Counted from the stretch's first letter, positions 44,765 to 53,441 are shown. The stretch: DNA of 64,000 nucleotides from Rhizobiales bacterium 2SD (GCA_005502805.1 SCMY01000008.1:186001-250000), one strand, 5' to 3'. Made by a program: numbers and translations. Notes: generated by a model not told the origin, from the sequence alone.

Positions 44765-46333
44765 ATGCAGCCCTTCCGCCAGTTCGCCTATCGCCGCAGC
44801 CCGGACCAGGACGCGGCCGCGCCCGCCCGGCATCCCGTCGTCATCGTCGGCGCTGGCCCGGTCGGGTTGACGCTGGCGCTCGATCTGGCGCGCCGGCAGG
44901 TTCCGGTCGTGCTGATCGACGACGCCGACCGGATCGGCGAGGGCTCGCGCGCCATCTGCTTCGCCAAGCGCACACTCGAGATCTTCGACCGGCTCGGACT
45001 CGCGCAGGCGATGGTGGAGAAAGGTGTGACCTGGCAGAAGGGCCGGGTCTTCCGCGGCGAAACCGAGCTCTACGAGTTCGACTTGCTGCCGGAGGGCGGC
45101 CACAAGCAGCCGGCCTTCATCAACCTCCAGCAATTCTATGTCGAAGCGGCGCTGGTCGAGGCGGTGCTGGCCGAGCCGCTGGTCGATCTGCGCTGGAGCA
45201 ATCGCCTGACCGGCCTCCACAACCGCGAGGATGCGGCAAAGCTCACAATCGCCACGCCGGACGGGGATTATGCTCTCGAAACCGACTGGCTGATCGCCTG
45301 CGACGGCGCTCGTTCGCCGACGCGTGGCCTGCTCGGGCTGGAATTCCGCGGCGAGGCCTTCGAGGATCGCTTCCTTATCGCCGACGTCAAGATGACCGCG
45401 CCATTCCCGACCGAGCGCTGGTTCTGGTTCGATCCGCCCTTCCATTCCGGCCAGTCGGCGCTGCTGCACAAGCAGCCGGACGACATCTGGCGCATCGACC
45501 TGCAGCTCGGTCCCGACGCCGATCCGGATCACGAGAAGCAGCCGGAGATCGTCCGACCCCGGATCGAGCGCATGCTCGGCCATGCTGATTTCGCGCTGGA
45601 ATGGGTCTCGGTCTATCGCTTCCAGTGCCGCCGGCTCGACAGGTTCCTGCATGGCCGGGTGGTCTTTGCCGGCGACGCCGCCCATCAGGTCTCGCCCTTC
45701 GGCGCGCGCGGCGCCAATTCCGGTATCCAGGACGCCGACAATCTCGGCTGGAAGCTGGCGCTGATCGTGCAGGGCAGGAGCCCGGCCGCGCTACTCGACA
45801 GCTACGACAGCGAGCGCGTCGCCGCCGCCGACGAGAACATCCTGAACTCGACGCGGGCGACCGACTTCATCGCGCCGCGCTCGCCCGGCGAGCGCCTGCT
45901 GCGCGAGGCAGCGCTGTCGCTGGCGCCACTGACCGGCTTCGCCAAGCGCTTCGTCAATTCTGGAAGGCTTTCGGTGGCCTCGGCCTATGCCGGCTCGACG
46001 TTGTCGAGTGACGATGACGGCCGGGATGGCGGCCTGCCGCCCGGAGCGCCCTTTCTCGATGCGCCGCTGCCCGGTGCTCCCCACGCCTGGCTGAGCGAGG
46101 CCTTCTCTGTGGGCCAGGCGATTCTGCTCGGCGATGGCGCAGCAAAGCTCGCGCCTGTCGGCGTGCTTGCGATCGAGCCGGCGGCTGACGACGAGATCCT
46201 GCGTCAGCGTTATGCCCTGGTGCGCGGAGCGGCCGTATTGTTGCGGCCGGACGGGCATGTCACCGCCTGGTTCCGACAGCCGAAGCGCGCTGCGGTCGAG
46301 GCTGCGATCGAGCGGATGGAGGGCAGGAGATGA
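44765..46333 (+). CDS. FAD-dependent aromatic hydroxylase (MhpA/PheA-like)
   Basis: A 522-residue flavoprotein monooxygenase of the p-hydroxybenzoate hydroxylase superfamily. The dinucleotide site is VVIVGAGPVGLTLALDLARRQVPVVLIDD. The DG-type motif is WLIACDGARSPTR. The FAD ribityl site is VVFAGDAAHQVSPFGARGANSGIQDADNLGWKLA. A thioredoxin-like C-terminal domain follows (about 400-520). Such enzymes use NADH or NADPH and O2 to add OH to a phenolic acid. Substrate unknown; the operon with FAH and MBL genes points to a hydroxyphenyl acid. The ATG at 44765 is 12 bases after the MBL stop. Its stop overlaps the DUF2783 gene (ATGA). Confidence 0.9.
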   Translation: MQPFRQFAYRRSPDQDAAAPARHPVVIVGAGPVGLTLALDLARRQVPVVLIDDADRIGEGSRAICFAKRTLEIFDRLGLAQAMVEKGVTWQKGRVFRGETELYEFDLLPEGGHKQPAFINLQQFYVEAALVEAVLAEPLVDLRWSNRLTGLHNREDAAKLTIATPDGDYALETDWLIACDGARSPTRGLLGLEFRGEAFEDRFLIADVKMTAPFPTERWFWFDPPFHSGQSALLHKQPDDIWRIDLQLGPDADPDHEKQPEIVRPRIERMLGHADFALEWVSVYRFQCRRLDRFLHGRVVFAGDAAHQVSPFGARGANSGIQDADNLGWKLALIVQGRSPAALLDSYDSERVAAADENILNSTRATDFIAPRSPGERLLREAALSLAPLTGFAKRFVNSGRLSVASAYAGSTLSSDDDGRDGGLPPGAPFLDAPLPGAPHAWLSEAFSVGQAILLGDGAAKLAPVGVLAIEPAADDEILRQRYALVRGAAVLLRPDGHVTAWFRQPKRAAVEAAIERMEGRR

Positions 46334-46551
46334 GTGCCGCGGTCGCCATACCCACCGCAAGCGGGCTCACCCGCGAATCACGCTTCGCCGATCCCGATTC
46401 CGCCTTCCGCCTGCTCACCCAGGCGCACCGCGATCTGGACGAACGCGCGAGCGCCGCGCTCAACGCGCGACTCGTCCTGATCCTCGCCAATCACATCGGT
46501 GACGAACAGGTTCTGCGCGAGGCCGTGGCGCTGGCGCGCGAGGCAAGCTAG
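46330..46551 (+). CDS. DUF2783 domain protein
   Basis: A 73-residue protein with the DUF2783 pattern: FRLLTQAHRDLDERASAALNARLVLILANHIGDEQVLREAVALARE. It is short, helical and lacks a signal peptide. DUF2783 genes recur beside FAD-dependent aromatic hydroxylases in alpha- and betaproteobacteria, and the ATGA overlap with the hydroxylase gene here implies equal translation of both. A role as a small partner or stabiliser of the hydroxylase is my inference. No biochemical function is known for the family. Confidence 0.88.
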   Translation: MSAAVAIPTASGLTRESRFADPDSAFRLLTQAHRDLDERASAALNARLVLILANHIGDEQVLREAVALAREAS

Positions 46552-46586
46552 GCTCCGGCGCACGACGCCCTGGAGCCGCGAACCCG

Positions 46587-47120
46587 ATGGAAGATCTGCC
46601 GACCTTCTACTCCACCCTGATTCCGCTTGGCTTCTTCTTCTGGGGGCCGGCCCTGGTGGTGCTGACGCTGCTGCTCTCCTGGCTCTGGGCGCGCAGTCTC
46701 AAGGTCGACCGGGCCCTGGAGAGCGATTTCGACGGCTTCACCAGGGAGGACGTCGAGAAGCTGTTCTCGCTCTACGGCCCTGAGCGCCGGGCGATCTACC
46801 GCAACAAGCTCCTGCCCGCCGACCTCGCCTTTGCGCTGGTCTATGCGGTCGTCGGCGCGTTGATCATCACCGGCCTGTCGATGCGCGGCTACCCCTGGTG
46901 GGTGGCGGCGCTCTGCGGCGGTGGCTGGCTCTTCGGCGGGCTCTGCGACATCGTCGAGAACCTCGCCATCGCGCGCCTGCTCGATCGTTTCCCGACCCTC
47001 GACGACGGCACCGTCGCCATCGCCAGCGGCTTTACCCGGCTGAAGCTTGTCCTGACCGGACTCGGTTTCATCGGCGCGATCGCGGCCTATTATCTTGCGT
47101 TCAAGCCGATCGCGGCCTGA
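46587..47120 (+). CDS. Hypothetical membrane protein
   Basis: A 177-residue inner-membrane protein with four likely helices: near residues 8-32 (LIPLGFFFWGPALVVLTLLLSWLW), 75-98, 103-125 and 150-172. A soluble loop between the first two contains VEKLFSLYGPERRAIYRNKLLPADLAF. No family that I can name. It starts 35 bases after the DUF2783 stop and might be in the same transcript, though nothing links it to aromatic catabolism. It is followed two bases later by the LprI-like gene. Confidence 0.75.
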   Translation: MEDLPTFYSTLIPLGFFFWGPALVVLTLLLSWLWARSLKVDRALESDFDGFTREDVEKLFSLYGPERRAIYRNKLLPADLAFALVYAVVGALIITGLSMRGYPWWVAALCGGGWLFGGLCDIVENLAIARLLDRFPTLDDGTVAIASGFTRLKLVLTGLGFIGAIAAYYLAFKPIAA

Positions 47121-47122
47121 GC

Positions 47123-47515
47123 ATGCGCGGTTCCGCGCGGGTGTCGCTGACTGTCGGCGTGGTCGTCGCTCTGTCAGTGCCTGCCGCCGCCGATGAGGCC
47201 TATCGGCGCTGCATCGACAATTCGAACGGCACCAACCCGGCGTGGGCAGCTTGCGGTGGCGAGTGGGTCGCGCGGGAAGATGCTAAGCTGAACGCGGCCT
47301 GGAAACGTCTTCTGGCGACAAGCGGGCCGGCGGTCCGCAAGGACCTGCTCGATGAGCAGCGCGCCTGGAACGCGTTCAAGGAAAAATCCTGCCGCTTCTA
47401 CGACAATGGCGAGTTCGGCCGGGAAGGGCAGGTGTTGCACTTCCCGGCCTGTCGTGCCGCGCTCATCGCCCAGCGCTCAGCGACGCTCGACGGTTACGGT
47501 GCCGACCGTCGCTAG
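47123..47515 (+). CDS. DUF1311 / LprI-like periplasmic protein
   Basis: A 130-residue exported protein with a signal peptide (LTVGVVVALSVPAAADE). The mature part matches the DUF1311 (lysozyme inhibitor LprI-like) fold: an opening YRRCIDN, the ACGGEWVAREDAKLNAAWKRLLA helix, LLDEQRAWNAFKEKSCRFY and a closing C-x-A motif. Four Cys are placed to form two disulfides. The family includes lysozyme inhibitors, but most members are uncharacterised. The ATG is two bases after the stop of the membrane protein gene. Its TAG stop shares CTAG with the GNAT gene on the other strand. Confidence 0.85.
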   Translation: MRGSARVSLTVGVVVALSVPAAADEAYRRCIDNSNGTNPAWAACGGEWVAREDAKLNAAWKRLLATSGPAVRKDLLDEQRAWNAFKEKSCRFYDNGEFGREGQVLHFPACRAALIAQRSATLDGYGADRR

Positions 47516-48042
47516 GTTCCATTCGGATGCGCGAGGCGCAGGCGGATCGCCGGAACGGGCGGCACACCGATCAGCATTCCACTGCCGCTTGCCATCTGTT
47601 CGAAGCCAAGCCGCATCGCGAGCCGCAGCGAGGCCGTATTCTGTGGATGGGTCTGGATCAGGATGTCTGGGACGCTGACGGTCTCGAAACCGTAGCGGAT
47701 CAGCCGCTCCACCGCTTCCCGGGCGAAACCGCGGCCCCAGTGGCGAGCGGAGAAGCGATAGCTGATCTGCGCCTGCTCCGCATCGTCGCCGTCCGGAATG
47801 AGGCCGACATAACCGAGCGCCTCGCTCTCGTCGGTCCGGGCGAACACGGTCCAGTAGCCGAGCCCGCGCCCGACATGGACGAAGCTGCGCGCCGCGACGC
47901 CCTCGCGGCCCATGGCCGGGTCGCCGACCGCCGCGATGAATCGCATGACTTCTGGATCGGCATTGAGCGCCGCGACGAAGTCGAGATCGGCCGCGGTCCG
48001 TGGCTTCAGCAGAAGCCGTTCGCTTTCCAGCACCGGCAGCAT
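47512..48042 (-). CDS. GNAT acetyltransferase (RimJ/RimL type)
   Basis: A 176-residue N-acetyltransferase that uses acetyl-CoA. The opening LESERLLLKPRTAADLDFVAALNADPEVMRFI is typical of the RimJ/RimL group. The CoA-binding motif A region is ISYRFSARHWGRGFAREAVERLIRYGF, with the R/Q-x-x-G-x-G/A pattern as HWGRGFA. The PQNTASLRLAMRLGFEQ helix completes motif B. Substrate unknown: ribosomal proteins, amino acids, toxins or drugs are all possible. It is convergent with the LprI-like gene, sharing CTAG, and divergent from creA. Confidence 0.9.
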   Translation of the reverse strand: MLPVLESERLLLKPRTAADLDFVAALNADPEVMRFIAAVGDPAMGREGVAARSFVHVGRGLGYWTVFARTDESEALGYVGLIPDGDDAEQAQISYRFSARHWGRGFAREAVERLIRYGFETVSVPDILIQTHPQNTASLRLAMRLGFEQMASGSGMLIGVPPVPAIRLRLAHPNGT

Positions 48043-48155
48043 GGTCGTCGCCCTGTCGTTTCGTTAGAGGATTGCTGACGCCAGCACTGGTGCGGTCGCG
48101 CGTGCCATCCCATATCCTGCCCGCTGTCCCTCGGGAACGCTTTGGGAGAATCTGG

Positions 48156-48671
48156 ATGCGGTTTCGTCGTTGCCTTCTCGCCGTCTCGGCAATGCTCGCG
48201 CTTGCCGGCGCCTCTGTGCCGGCCGCGGCGCAGGAGGACCTGATCTTCAAGAAGTCGACGGTCTGGAAGATGTTGACCCCGGACGACAAGCTCGCCGTCT
48301 ACGGCGTCGACGATCCCGTGGTCGAGGGCGTCGCCTGCCACTACACCGTGCCCGAGAAGGGCGGCGTCTCCGGCATGTTCGGCGTTGCCGAGGAGGTCTC
48401 CGACGTCTCGCTCGCCTGCCGGCAGATCGGCCCGATCCGCTTCAAGGAGAAGGCCTCGCAAGGCGATGTCGTCTTCCGCGAGCGCCGCTCGCTGATCTGG
48501 AAGAAGATGCAGATCGTGCGTGGCTGCGACGCCAAGCGCAATGTCCTGATCTACATGGTCTACACCGACAAGCTGATCGACGGTTCACCGCAGAACTCGA
48601 CCTCGAGCGTGCCGATCATGCCCTGGGGCACAAGCGGCGACGTGCCGAAATGCTCGGAATGGGTGAGGTGA
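48156..48671 (+). CDS. creA: CreA family periplasmic protein
   Basis: A 171-residue exported protein with a signal peptide (LLAVSAMLALAGASVPAAAQ). The mature domain shows the CreA pattern: FKKSTVWKMLTPDDKLAVYGVDDPVVEGVACHYTVPEKGGVSGMFG, a second Cys in VSLACRQ, and a late pair in VRGCDAKRNVLIYMVYTDKLIDGSPQNSTSSVPI. CreA is widespread in proteobacteria, and its function is unknown despite the name. GGGAGAATCTGG lies before the ATG at 48156. It stands alone. Confidence 0.9.
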   Translation: MRFRRCLLAVSAMLALAGASVPAAAQEDLIFKKSTVWKMLTPDDKLAVYGVDDPVVEGVACHYTVPEKGGVSGMFGVAEEVSDVSLACRQIGPIRFKEKASQGDVVFRERRSLIWKKMQIVRGCDAKRNVLIYMVYTDKLIDGSPQNSTSSVPIMPWGTSGDVPKCSEWVR

Positions 48672-48782
48672 GCGAAGTAGCAGCTCCAGCAAAAGCGCGG
48701 AGCGGCTCTGCTTCGGAATTGCGCGAAATCAAAGAGGTGGAGCCTTGTCGGCGAACCTGTGTTCGCTGGACCGGCTCCGGGC

Positions 48783-49112
48783 TCAGCCGCCGCAGGTGAT
48801 CGTCAGCGGCTGCTCGGCTTGCGCGACATTGGCCGGTCGCGGCGTCGATCCGGTAACGTCCTCGCGGGCGGCGACGCCATAAGCCGTCGCTGTGCGGTGC
48901 CCCTGCGACTCGCACCAGGCATCGGCGACGATCTGGCCGCATTCGGATTTGCTGGCGATGCAGTCGGCGACGCCATAGCCGTCACCCGCCGGGATCAGAT
49001 AGGTGCGCTCGGCCTTGGGCGCGGCGACGGTGCCGGTGGCCGGCAGCATGGCCAGAGACAGGCCGGCGCCGAGGATTCCGAAGAGTCCAACCAGAGCAAC
49101 GGCGCGACGCAT
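48783..49112 (-). CDS. Small secreted hypothetical protein
   Basis: A 109-residue exported protein with an N-terminal hydrophobic segment (AVALVGLFGILGAGLSLAML) that could be a signal peptide or an anchor. The mature part has four Cys (VADCIASKSECGQI, WCESQG, ITCGG) and a central GYGVADC motif. I do not recognise the family. The ATG at 49112 has AGGGAC eight bases upstream and is preferred over a Met 14 codons earlier. It is convergent with creA and followed on its upstream side by a 376-base non-coding gap. Confidence 0.65.
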   Translation of the reverse strand: MRRAVALVGLFGILGAGLSLAMLPATGTVAAPKAERTYLIPAGDGYGVADCIASKSECGQIVADAWCESQGHRTATAYGVAAREDVTGSTPRPANVAQAEQPLTITCGG

Positions 49113-49488
49113 GATGATGTCCCTGAGACCCGACCGGGGCTGAACCTTCGACATGTCAAACTGGTTCCAAATGGTTAAGACTGCATGAACCACGGCAATC
49201 TTGATTGCGCGCAAACCGTCCTCCGCTTGTGGCGGCATTGCGGCGGCGAGAGTGGAAATCGCGGGATGGTGGCGAGTCGCCGGCAGACCGTTGCTCAGCT
49301 GCCACTTGACGTAAGCGCACATGACGGGCATCACGGCAGGATGACGCGAGCCCTCGCCATTACCTGCATTATTTGCCGCTAGCTTTCGCTGGCCGGCTGC
49401 TCACGTCCTCGTCCCAACGAAAAGACAGACAGCGCCCCGGCCAGCGGCCAGGATGCCCGTATTTCGCCTTTTCGCCAGGACTGATCCG
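49113..49488. other. Non-coding gap of 376 bases
   Basis: The region between the divergent small secreted protein gene and cysS. I see no tRNA, clear hairpin, repeat or ORF with coding character. It should carry promoters for both sides. A leader or T-box-like element for cysS is not evident. Confidence 0.4.
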
Positions 49489-50958
49489 ATGCAGCCGACA
49501 CTCAGGCTCTACAACACGCTGACGCGGACGAAGGAGGTTTTCACCCCCGTCGATCCCCAGAACGTGCGCATGTATGTCTGCGGCCCGACGGTCTATGACT
49601 ACGCTCATATCGGCAACGCCCGGCCGGTCATCGTCTTCGACGTGCTCTACCGGCTGCTGCGGCATGTCTATGGCGAGACCCATGTCCGCTATGCCCGCAA
49701 CCTCACCGATGTCGACGACAAGATCAACGCCCGCGCCGCGCGCGACTATCCCGATCTGCCGCTGAACGAGGCGATCGCGAAGGTCACGAAGACGACGACG
49801 GCGCAGTTCCACGCCGACGTCGATGCGCTCGGCAACCTGCGGCCCGACGACGAGCCGCGCGCGACCGGGCATATCGAGGAGATGAAGGCGATCATCGAGC
49901 GCCTGATCGCCCGCGGCATCGCCTATGTCGCCGAGGAGCACGTGCTCTTCCACGTGCCGGCCGTCGCCAACCTCAAGGATGCGCCGAAATACGGCTCGCT
50001 CGCCCGCCGCTCGCTCGACGAGATGGTCGCCGGTGCTCGCGTCGATGTCGCCCCGTACAAGCGCGACCCGATGGATTTCGTGCTGTGGAAGCCGAGCCGC
50101 GCCGGGATCGACCCGGGCTGGCCCTCGCCGGCCGGCATCAAGACGCCCGGCCGTCCCGGCTGGCACATCGAGTGCTCGGCGATGTCGATGGCCAAGCTGC
50201 TGACGCCCTTCGGCGGCGGCCTGCAATGCGACGATCCCGCCCGGAACGTCTTCGACATCCATGGCGGCGGCATCGATCTCGTCTTCCCGCATCACGAGAA
50301 CGAGCTGGCGCAGAGCTGCTGCGCCTTCGGCGGGGCGGAAGGCGCGCCGCGCATGGCCAATATCTGGATGCATAACGGCTTCCTGCAGGTCGAAGGCGAG
50401 AAGATGTCGAAGTCGCTCGGCAACTTCGTCACCATCAACGAGTTGCTGGCGACCGACACCTTCGGCGGGCGGACCTGGCCCGGCGAGGTGCTGCGCCTTG
50501 CCATGCTCAAGACCCACTACCGCCAGCCGATCGACTGGACGGTGAAGGCGCTGGAGGAGGCGGAGAAGACGCTCGCCGATTGGGCCGCCGCTGCGGGAGA
50601 CGTCGAGGCTGGGCAGATCCCTGCCGGCGTGATCGAAGCGCTGGCTGACGATCTCAACACCTCGCAGGTGCTGGCCGAGCTGCACGCTCTGCGCAAGGCC
50701 GGCGATCATGCCAGCCTGAAGGCGAGCCTTGCCTTGCTCGGCATCGTCCTCCCGCAGGTGACCGCGGCCGAGATCGACGATGCCCTGCGCGCGAAGGTCG
50801 AGGCTCTGATCGCTGCCCGTCTGGCCGCCCGCAAGTCCAAGGATTTCGCCGAATCTGATCGCATTCGCGACGAACTCGCCGCCATGGGTATCGCGCTCAA
50901 GGACGGCAAGGACCCGGCGACCGGCGAGGCGATTACCACCTGGGAGGTGAAGCGGTGA
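49489..50958 (+). CDS. cysS: Cysteinyl-tRNA synthetase
   Basis: A 489-residue class I synthetase that charges tRNA-Cys. The zinc-binding and substrate Cys31 in [18 protein letters not shown] is followed by the HIGH motif as HIGN (40-43). Other zinc ligands are in WHIECSAMS and FPHHENE, and the KMSKS loop is [14 protein letters not shown]. The C-terminal DALR helical domain is present, ending TTWEVKR. Complete. The ATG at 49489 ([10 protein letters not shown]) is preferred over one 12 codons earlier because it matches the usual N terminus of the family. The 39-codon ORF and cimA follow on the same strand. Confidence 0.96.
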   Translation: MQPTLRLYNTLTRTKEVFTPVDPQNVRMYVCGPTVYDYAHIGNARPVIVFDVLYRLLRHVYGETHVRYARNLTDVDDKINARAARDYPDLPLNEAIAKVTKTTTAQFHADVDALGNLRPDDEPRATGHIEEMKAIIERLIARGIAYVAEEHVLFHVPAVANLKDAPKYGSLARRSLDEMVAGARVDVAPYKRDPMDFVLWKPSRAGIDPGWPSPAGIKTPGRPGWHIECSAMSMAKLLTPFGGGLQCDDPARNVFDIHGGGIDLVFPHHENELAQSCCAFGGAEGAPRMANIWMHNGFLQVEGEKMSKSLGNFVTINELLATDTFGGRTWPGEVLRLAMLKTHYRQPIDWTVKALEEAEKTLADWAAAAGDVEAGQIPAGVIEALADDLNTSQVLAELHALRKAGDHASLKASLALLGIVLPQVTAAEIDDALRAKVEALIAARLAARKSKDFAESDRIRDELAAMGIALKDGKDPATGEAITTWEVKR

Positions 50959-51039
50959 CCCTCCCAGCGACAATCCTTCCCGTGAACCTCCTGCCGTGTC
51001 GCGGCGTTGCTCCATTCCGTTGAAAGAACACCAAGAACA

Positions 51040-51159
51040 ATGACCACCGAAGCCCCCAAGATCCGCAAGCGCGGTTCGCTCTCGATCGCGATGAAGCTCG
51101 TCATGCTCGCCATGGTGATGCCGAAGGTCCTGCGCTACCGGCTGAGGTCCCGGCTATGA
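51040..51159 (+). CDS. 39-codon ORF coupled to cimA
   Basis: ATG at 51040 opens a 39-residue basic peptide with a hydrophobic Met/Leu/Val-rich centre (IAMKLVMLAMVMPKVL) and an Arg-rich end (RYRLRSRL). Its TGA overlaps the cimA ATG (ATGA), the classic signal of translational coupling. Codon use agrees with the neighbours. The ribosome site is weak (AAAGAACACCAAGAA). It could be a real membrane-associated micropeptide or a leader that sets cimA translation. It is not a typical attenuation peptide, since it has only two Ile and three Val. Confidence 0.45.
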   Translation: MTTEAPKIRKRGSLSIAMKLVMLAMVMPKVLRYRLRSRL

Positions 51160-52811
51160 GCACCTCGGCTCCTGCCACGCTGGCTGAAGCCGCGCCGCGG
51201 AAGGCCGGTGACGCCGCGCTCGCCCGCATCCACCTGTTCGACACCACGCTGCGCGACGGCGCCCAGACCACTGGCGTCGACTTCTCGCTCGACGACAAGC
51301 GCGCGGTCGCCGGCCTGCTCGACAAGCTCGGCATCGACTATGTCGAGGGCGGCTATCCCGGTGCCAATCCGCTCGACACGGCCTTCTTCGCGAGCAAGCC
51401 GACGCAGCGCGCGAAATTCGCCGCCTTCGGCATGACCAAGCGGGCAGGGCGCTCGGCCTCGAACGATCCCGGCATCGCCGCGCTGCTGGACGCCAAGGCC
51501 GACGCCATCGTCTTCGTCGCCAAGAGCTGGGACTATCATGTCCATGTCGCGCTCGAGATCTCGCTCGAGGACAATCTCGACGGCATCCGCGACAGCGTCG
51601 CCACTGCGAAGGCAGCCGGCCGCGAGGTCATGCTCGACTGCGAGCACTTCTTCGACGGTTACAAGGCCAATCCCGATTATGCGCTCGCCTGCGCCCGCAC
51701 CGCCTATGAGGCCGGCGCCCGCTGGGTCGTGCTCTGCGACACCAATGGCGGCACGCTGCCGGACGAGGTCGGACGCATCGTCGCCGAGGTCGCGAGGGTC
51801 GTGCCTGGCGACAATCTCGGTATCCACGCTCATGACGATTGCGGCTGCGCCGTCGCCAATTCGCTGGCGGCGGTCGAGGCCGGCGTGCGTCAGATCCAGG
51901 GCACGCTCAACGGTCTCGGCGAGCGCTGCGGCAATGCCAATCTCGTCACGCTGATCGGCGCTCTCAAGCTGAAGGAGCGCTATAATCGCCGCTTCACGCT
52001 CGGCGTCGGCGAGGCCGAGCTCGGCGAGCTCACCCATGTCTCGCGCGCGCTCGACGAGATGCTGAACCGCGCGCCGAACCGCCATGCGCCCTTCGTCGGC
52101 GCCTCCGCCTTCGCCACCAAGGCCGGCATCCATGCCTCGGCCGTGCTGAAGGACCCGCGCACCTATGAGCATGTCGCGCCGGACGCGGTCGGCAATGTCC
52201 GCAAGGTCCTGGTCTCCGACCAGGGCGGCAAATCGAACCTCGTCGCCGAGCTTGAACGCATCGGCGTCACCATCGGCCGCGACGATCCGAGGCTCTCGCG
52301 CGTGCTGGAGGAGCTGAAGGAGAAGGAGGCGCAGGGCTATGCCTTCGAGGGCGCCGACGCCTCGTTCTATCTGCTCGCCAAGCGCATTCTCGGCGAATTA
52401 CCGGCCTATTTCGAGATCGAGCGTTTCACCGCCAATGTCGAACGCCGCTACAACGCCCTGGGCGAGCTCGTCACCTTCTCGGAGGCGATCGTCAAGGTGA
52501 AGGTCGGCGAGGAATCGCTGATCTCGGTCGCCGAAAGCGCGCTCGGCCCGGTCAACGCGCTCGATCTCGCCTTGCGCAAGGACCTCGGCCGCTACCAGTC
52601 GCTCATCGGCGGCCTCAGGCTGGTCGACTACAAGGTCCGCGTCTTCCAGGGCGGCACCGATGCGGTCACGCGCGTGCTGATCGAATCCGCCGACGAGACC
52701 GGCGAGCGCTGGACCACGGTTGGCGTCAGCGCCAACATCATCGACGCCTCGTTCCAGGCGCTGGTCGACTCGATCACCTACAAGCTGATGCGTGAGGGCG
52801 CGACGGCGTAG
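51156..52811 (+). CDS. cimA: Citramalate synthase
   Basis: A 551-residue enzyme that condenses acetyl-CoA with pyruvate to (R)-citramalate, the threonine-independent entry to isoleucine. The TIM-barrel part (about 25-290) has LFDTTLRDGAQTTGVDFSLDDK, with the RDG metal motif, GGYPGANP, and the metal-binding HAHDDCGCAVANS and GTLNGLGERCGNANL. A LeuA-type regulatory domain (about 410-545) follows, for feedback control. The TLRDGAQ and GGYPGANP forms separate this type from 2-isopropylmalate and homocitrate synthases. It is coupled to the preceding 39-codon ORF. Confidence 0.93.
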   Translation: MSTSAPATLAEAAPRKAGDAALARIHLFDTTLRDGAQTTGVDFSLDDKRAVAGLLDKLGIDYVEGGYPGANPLDTAFFASKPTQRAKFAAFGMTKRAGRSASNDPGIAALLDAKADAIVFVAKSWDYHVHVALEISLEDNLDGIRDSVATAKAAGREVMLDCEHFFDGYKANPDYALACARTAYEAGARWVVLCDTNGGTLPDEVGRIVAEVARVVPGDNLGIHAHDDCGCAVANSLAAVEAGVRQIQGTLNGLGERCGNANLVTLIGALKLKERYNRRFTLGVGEAELGELTHVSRALDEMLNRAPNRHAPFVGASAFATKAGIHASAVLKDPRTYEHVAPDAVGNVRKVLVSDQGGKSNLVAELERIGVTIGRDDPRLSRVLEELKEKEAQGYAFEGADASFYLLAKRILGELPAYFEIERFTANVERRYNALGELVTFSEAIVKVKVGEESLISVAESALGPVNALDLALRKDLGRYQSLIGGLRLVDYKVRVFQGGTDAVTRVLIESADETGERWTTVGVSANIIDASFQALVDSITYKLMREGATA

Positions 52812-52824
52812 ACACGCAATCGTC

Positions 52825-52858
52825 ATTCTCGGGCGGAGCGGAGCGCAGACCCGAGAAT
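52825..52858. repeat. Intergenic inverted repeat, unit 1
   Basis: ATTCTCGGG and CCCGAGAAT are perfect 9-base arms around 16 bases of spacer. This is the style of short palindromic repeats scattered between genes in Bosea-like genomes. It is followed 27 bases later by a second unit. Confidence 0.6.
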
Positions 52859-52885
52859 CTCAAGACCAGATAGCTGGATTCAGAG

Positions 52886-52908
52886 ATGCTCGGGTCAAGC
52901 CCGAGCAT
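52886..52908. repeat. Intergenic inverted repeat, unit 2
   Basis: ATGCTCGGG and CCCGAGCAT are perfect 9-base arms around the five-base loop TCAAG. It shares the CTCGGG core with unit 1 and abuts the 32-base palindrome. Confidence 0.6.
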
Positions 52909-52940
52909 GACATGCGAGCCGCCTAGGCGGCTCGCATGTC
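52909..52940. terminator. Perfect 32-base palindrome at a gene end
   Basis: Two 16-base arms (GACATGCGAGCCGCCT and its exact complement) meet with no spacer. The right edge includes two bases of the TGA stop of the minus-strand gene at 52939. As RNA it would give a very stable hairpin, so it likely works as a terminator for that gene. No T run is present. Confidence 0.55.
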
Positions 52941-53271
52941 ACTCCGTCAGGCGCAGCGACTTCTCCTTGCAGAGGTCGATGCCGTCATTGTCGCTTTCGC
53001 TCTCGTCGCTGAACTTGCCGAGCAGGTAGTAGCTGCAGCCGGCCGGCTTGTTGAGCTTGATCATGATGCTCTTACCGGGCGCCAGCGGCTTGGCGAGCTT
53101 GCCGACGAGGCGGGCCTGTTCGCCAGTGGTCGTGATCTCCAGCGACTCCAGCGGCACGGTGCGGGCATTGGTGATCTTGATCTGCGCTGGCGGGCGCGAT
53201 TGCGCGAGGGCCGGCACCACAGGCAGCAGCGCGAGCGCGCAGGCAGCGGGAAGAATGCGTCGAAGCGTCAT
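52939..53271 (-). CDS. Small secreted hypothetical protein
   Basis: A 110-residue exported protein with a signal peptide (PAACALALLPVVPALAQS). The mature part looks like a short Ig-like or cupredoxin-like beta domain: IKITNARTVPLESLEITTTGEQARLVGKLAKPLAPGKSIMIKL, then two Cys (GCSYYLLGKF, IDLCKEK) likely in a disulfide. Proteins of this build, with a PL-x-x-G-x-S turn, occur widely in alphaproteobacteria without known function. AGGAGAAG nine bases before the ATG supports the start. Its stop lies inside the large palindrome. Confidence 0.75.
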   Translation of the reverse strand: MTLRRILPAACALALLPVVPALAQSRPPAQIKITNARTVPLESLEITTTGEQARLVGKLAKPLAPGKSIMIKLNKPAGCSYYLLGKFSDESESDNDGIDLCKEKSLRLTE

Positions 53272-53441
53272 GGGCGTCTTCTCCTAGCCTCAGCCTTAAA
53301 GGCTTTAGACCAGTCTGCCATCGCAGTTGCGACGAGAACAAGGCAGGGTAGATGTCGCTTCATGGCGGCAGTGGCTGGTTGCAGCTTCGCCAAGCCTTGT
53401 CGATCTCGCCGCGAAGAATCGGGAAAGCTGGACCTTTGACC

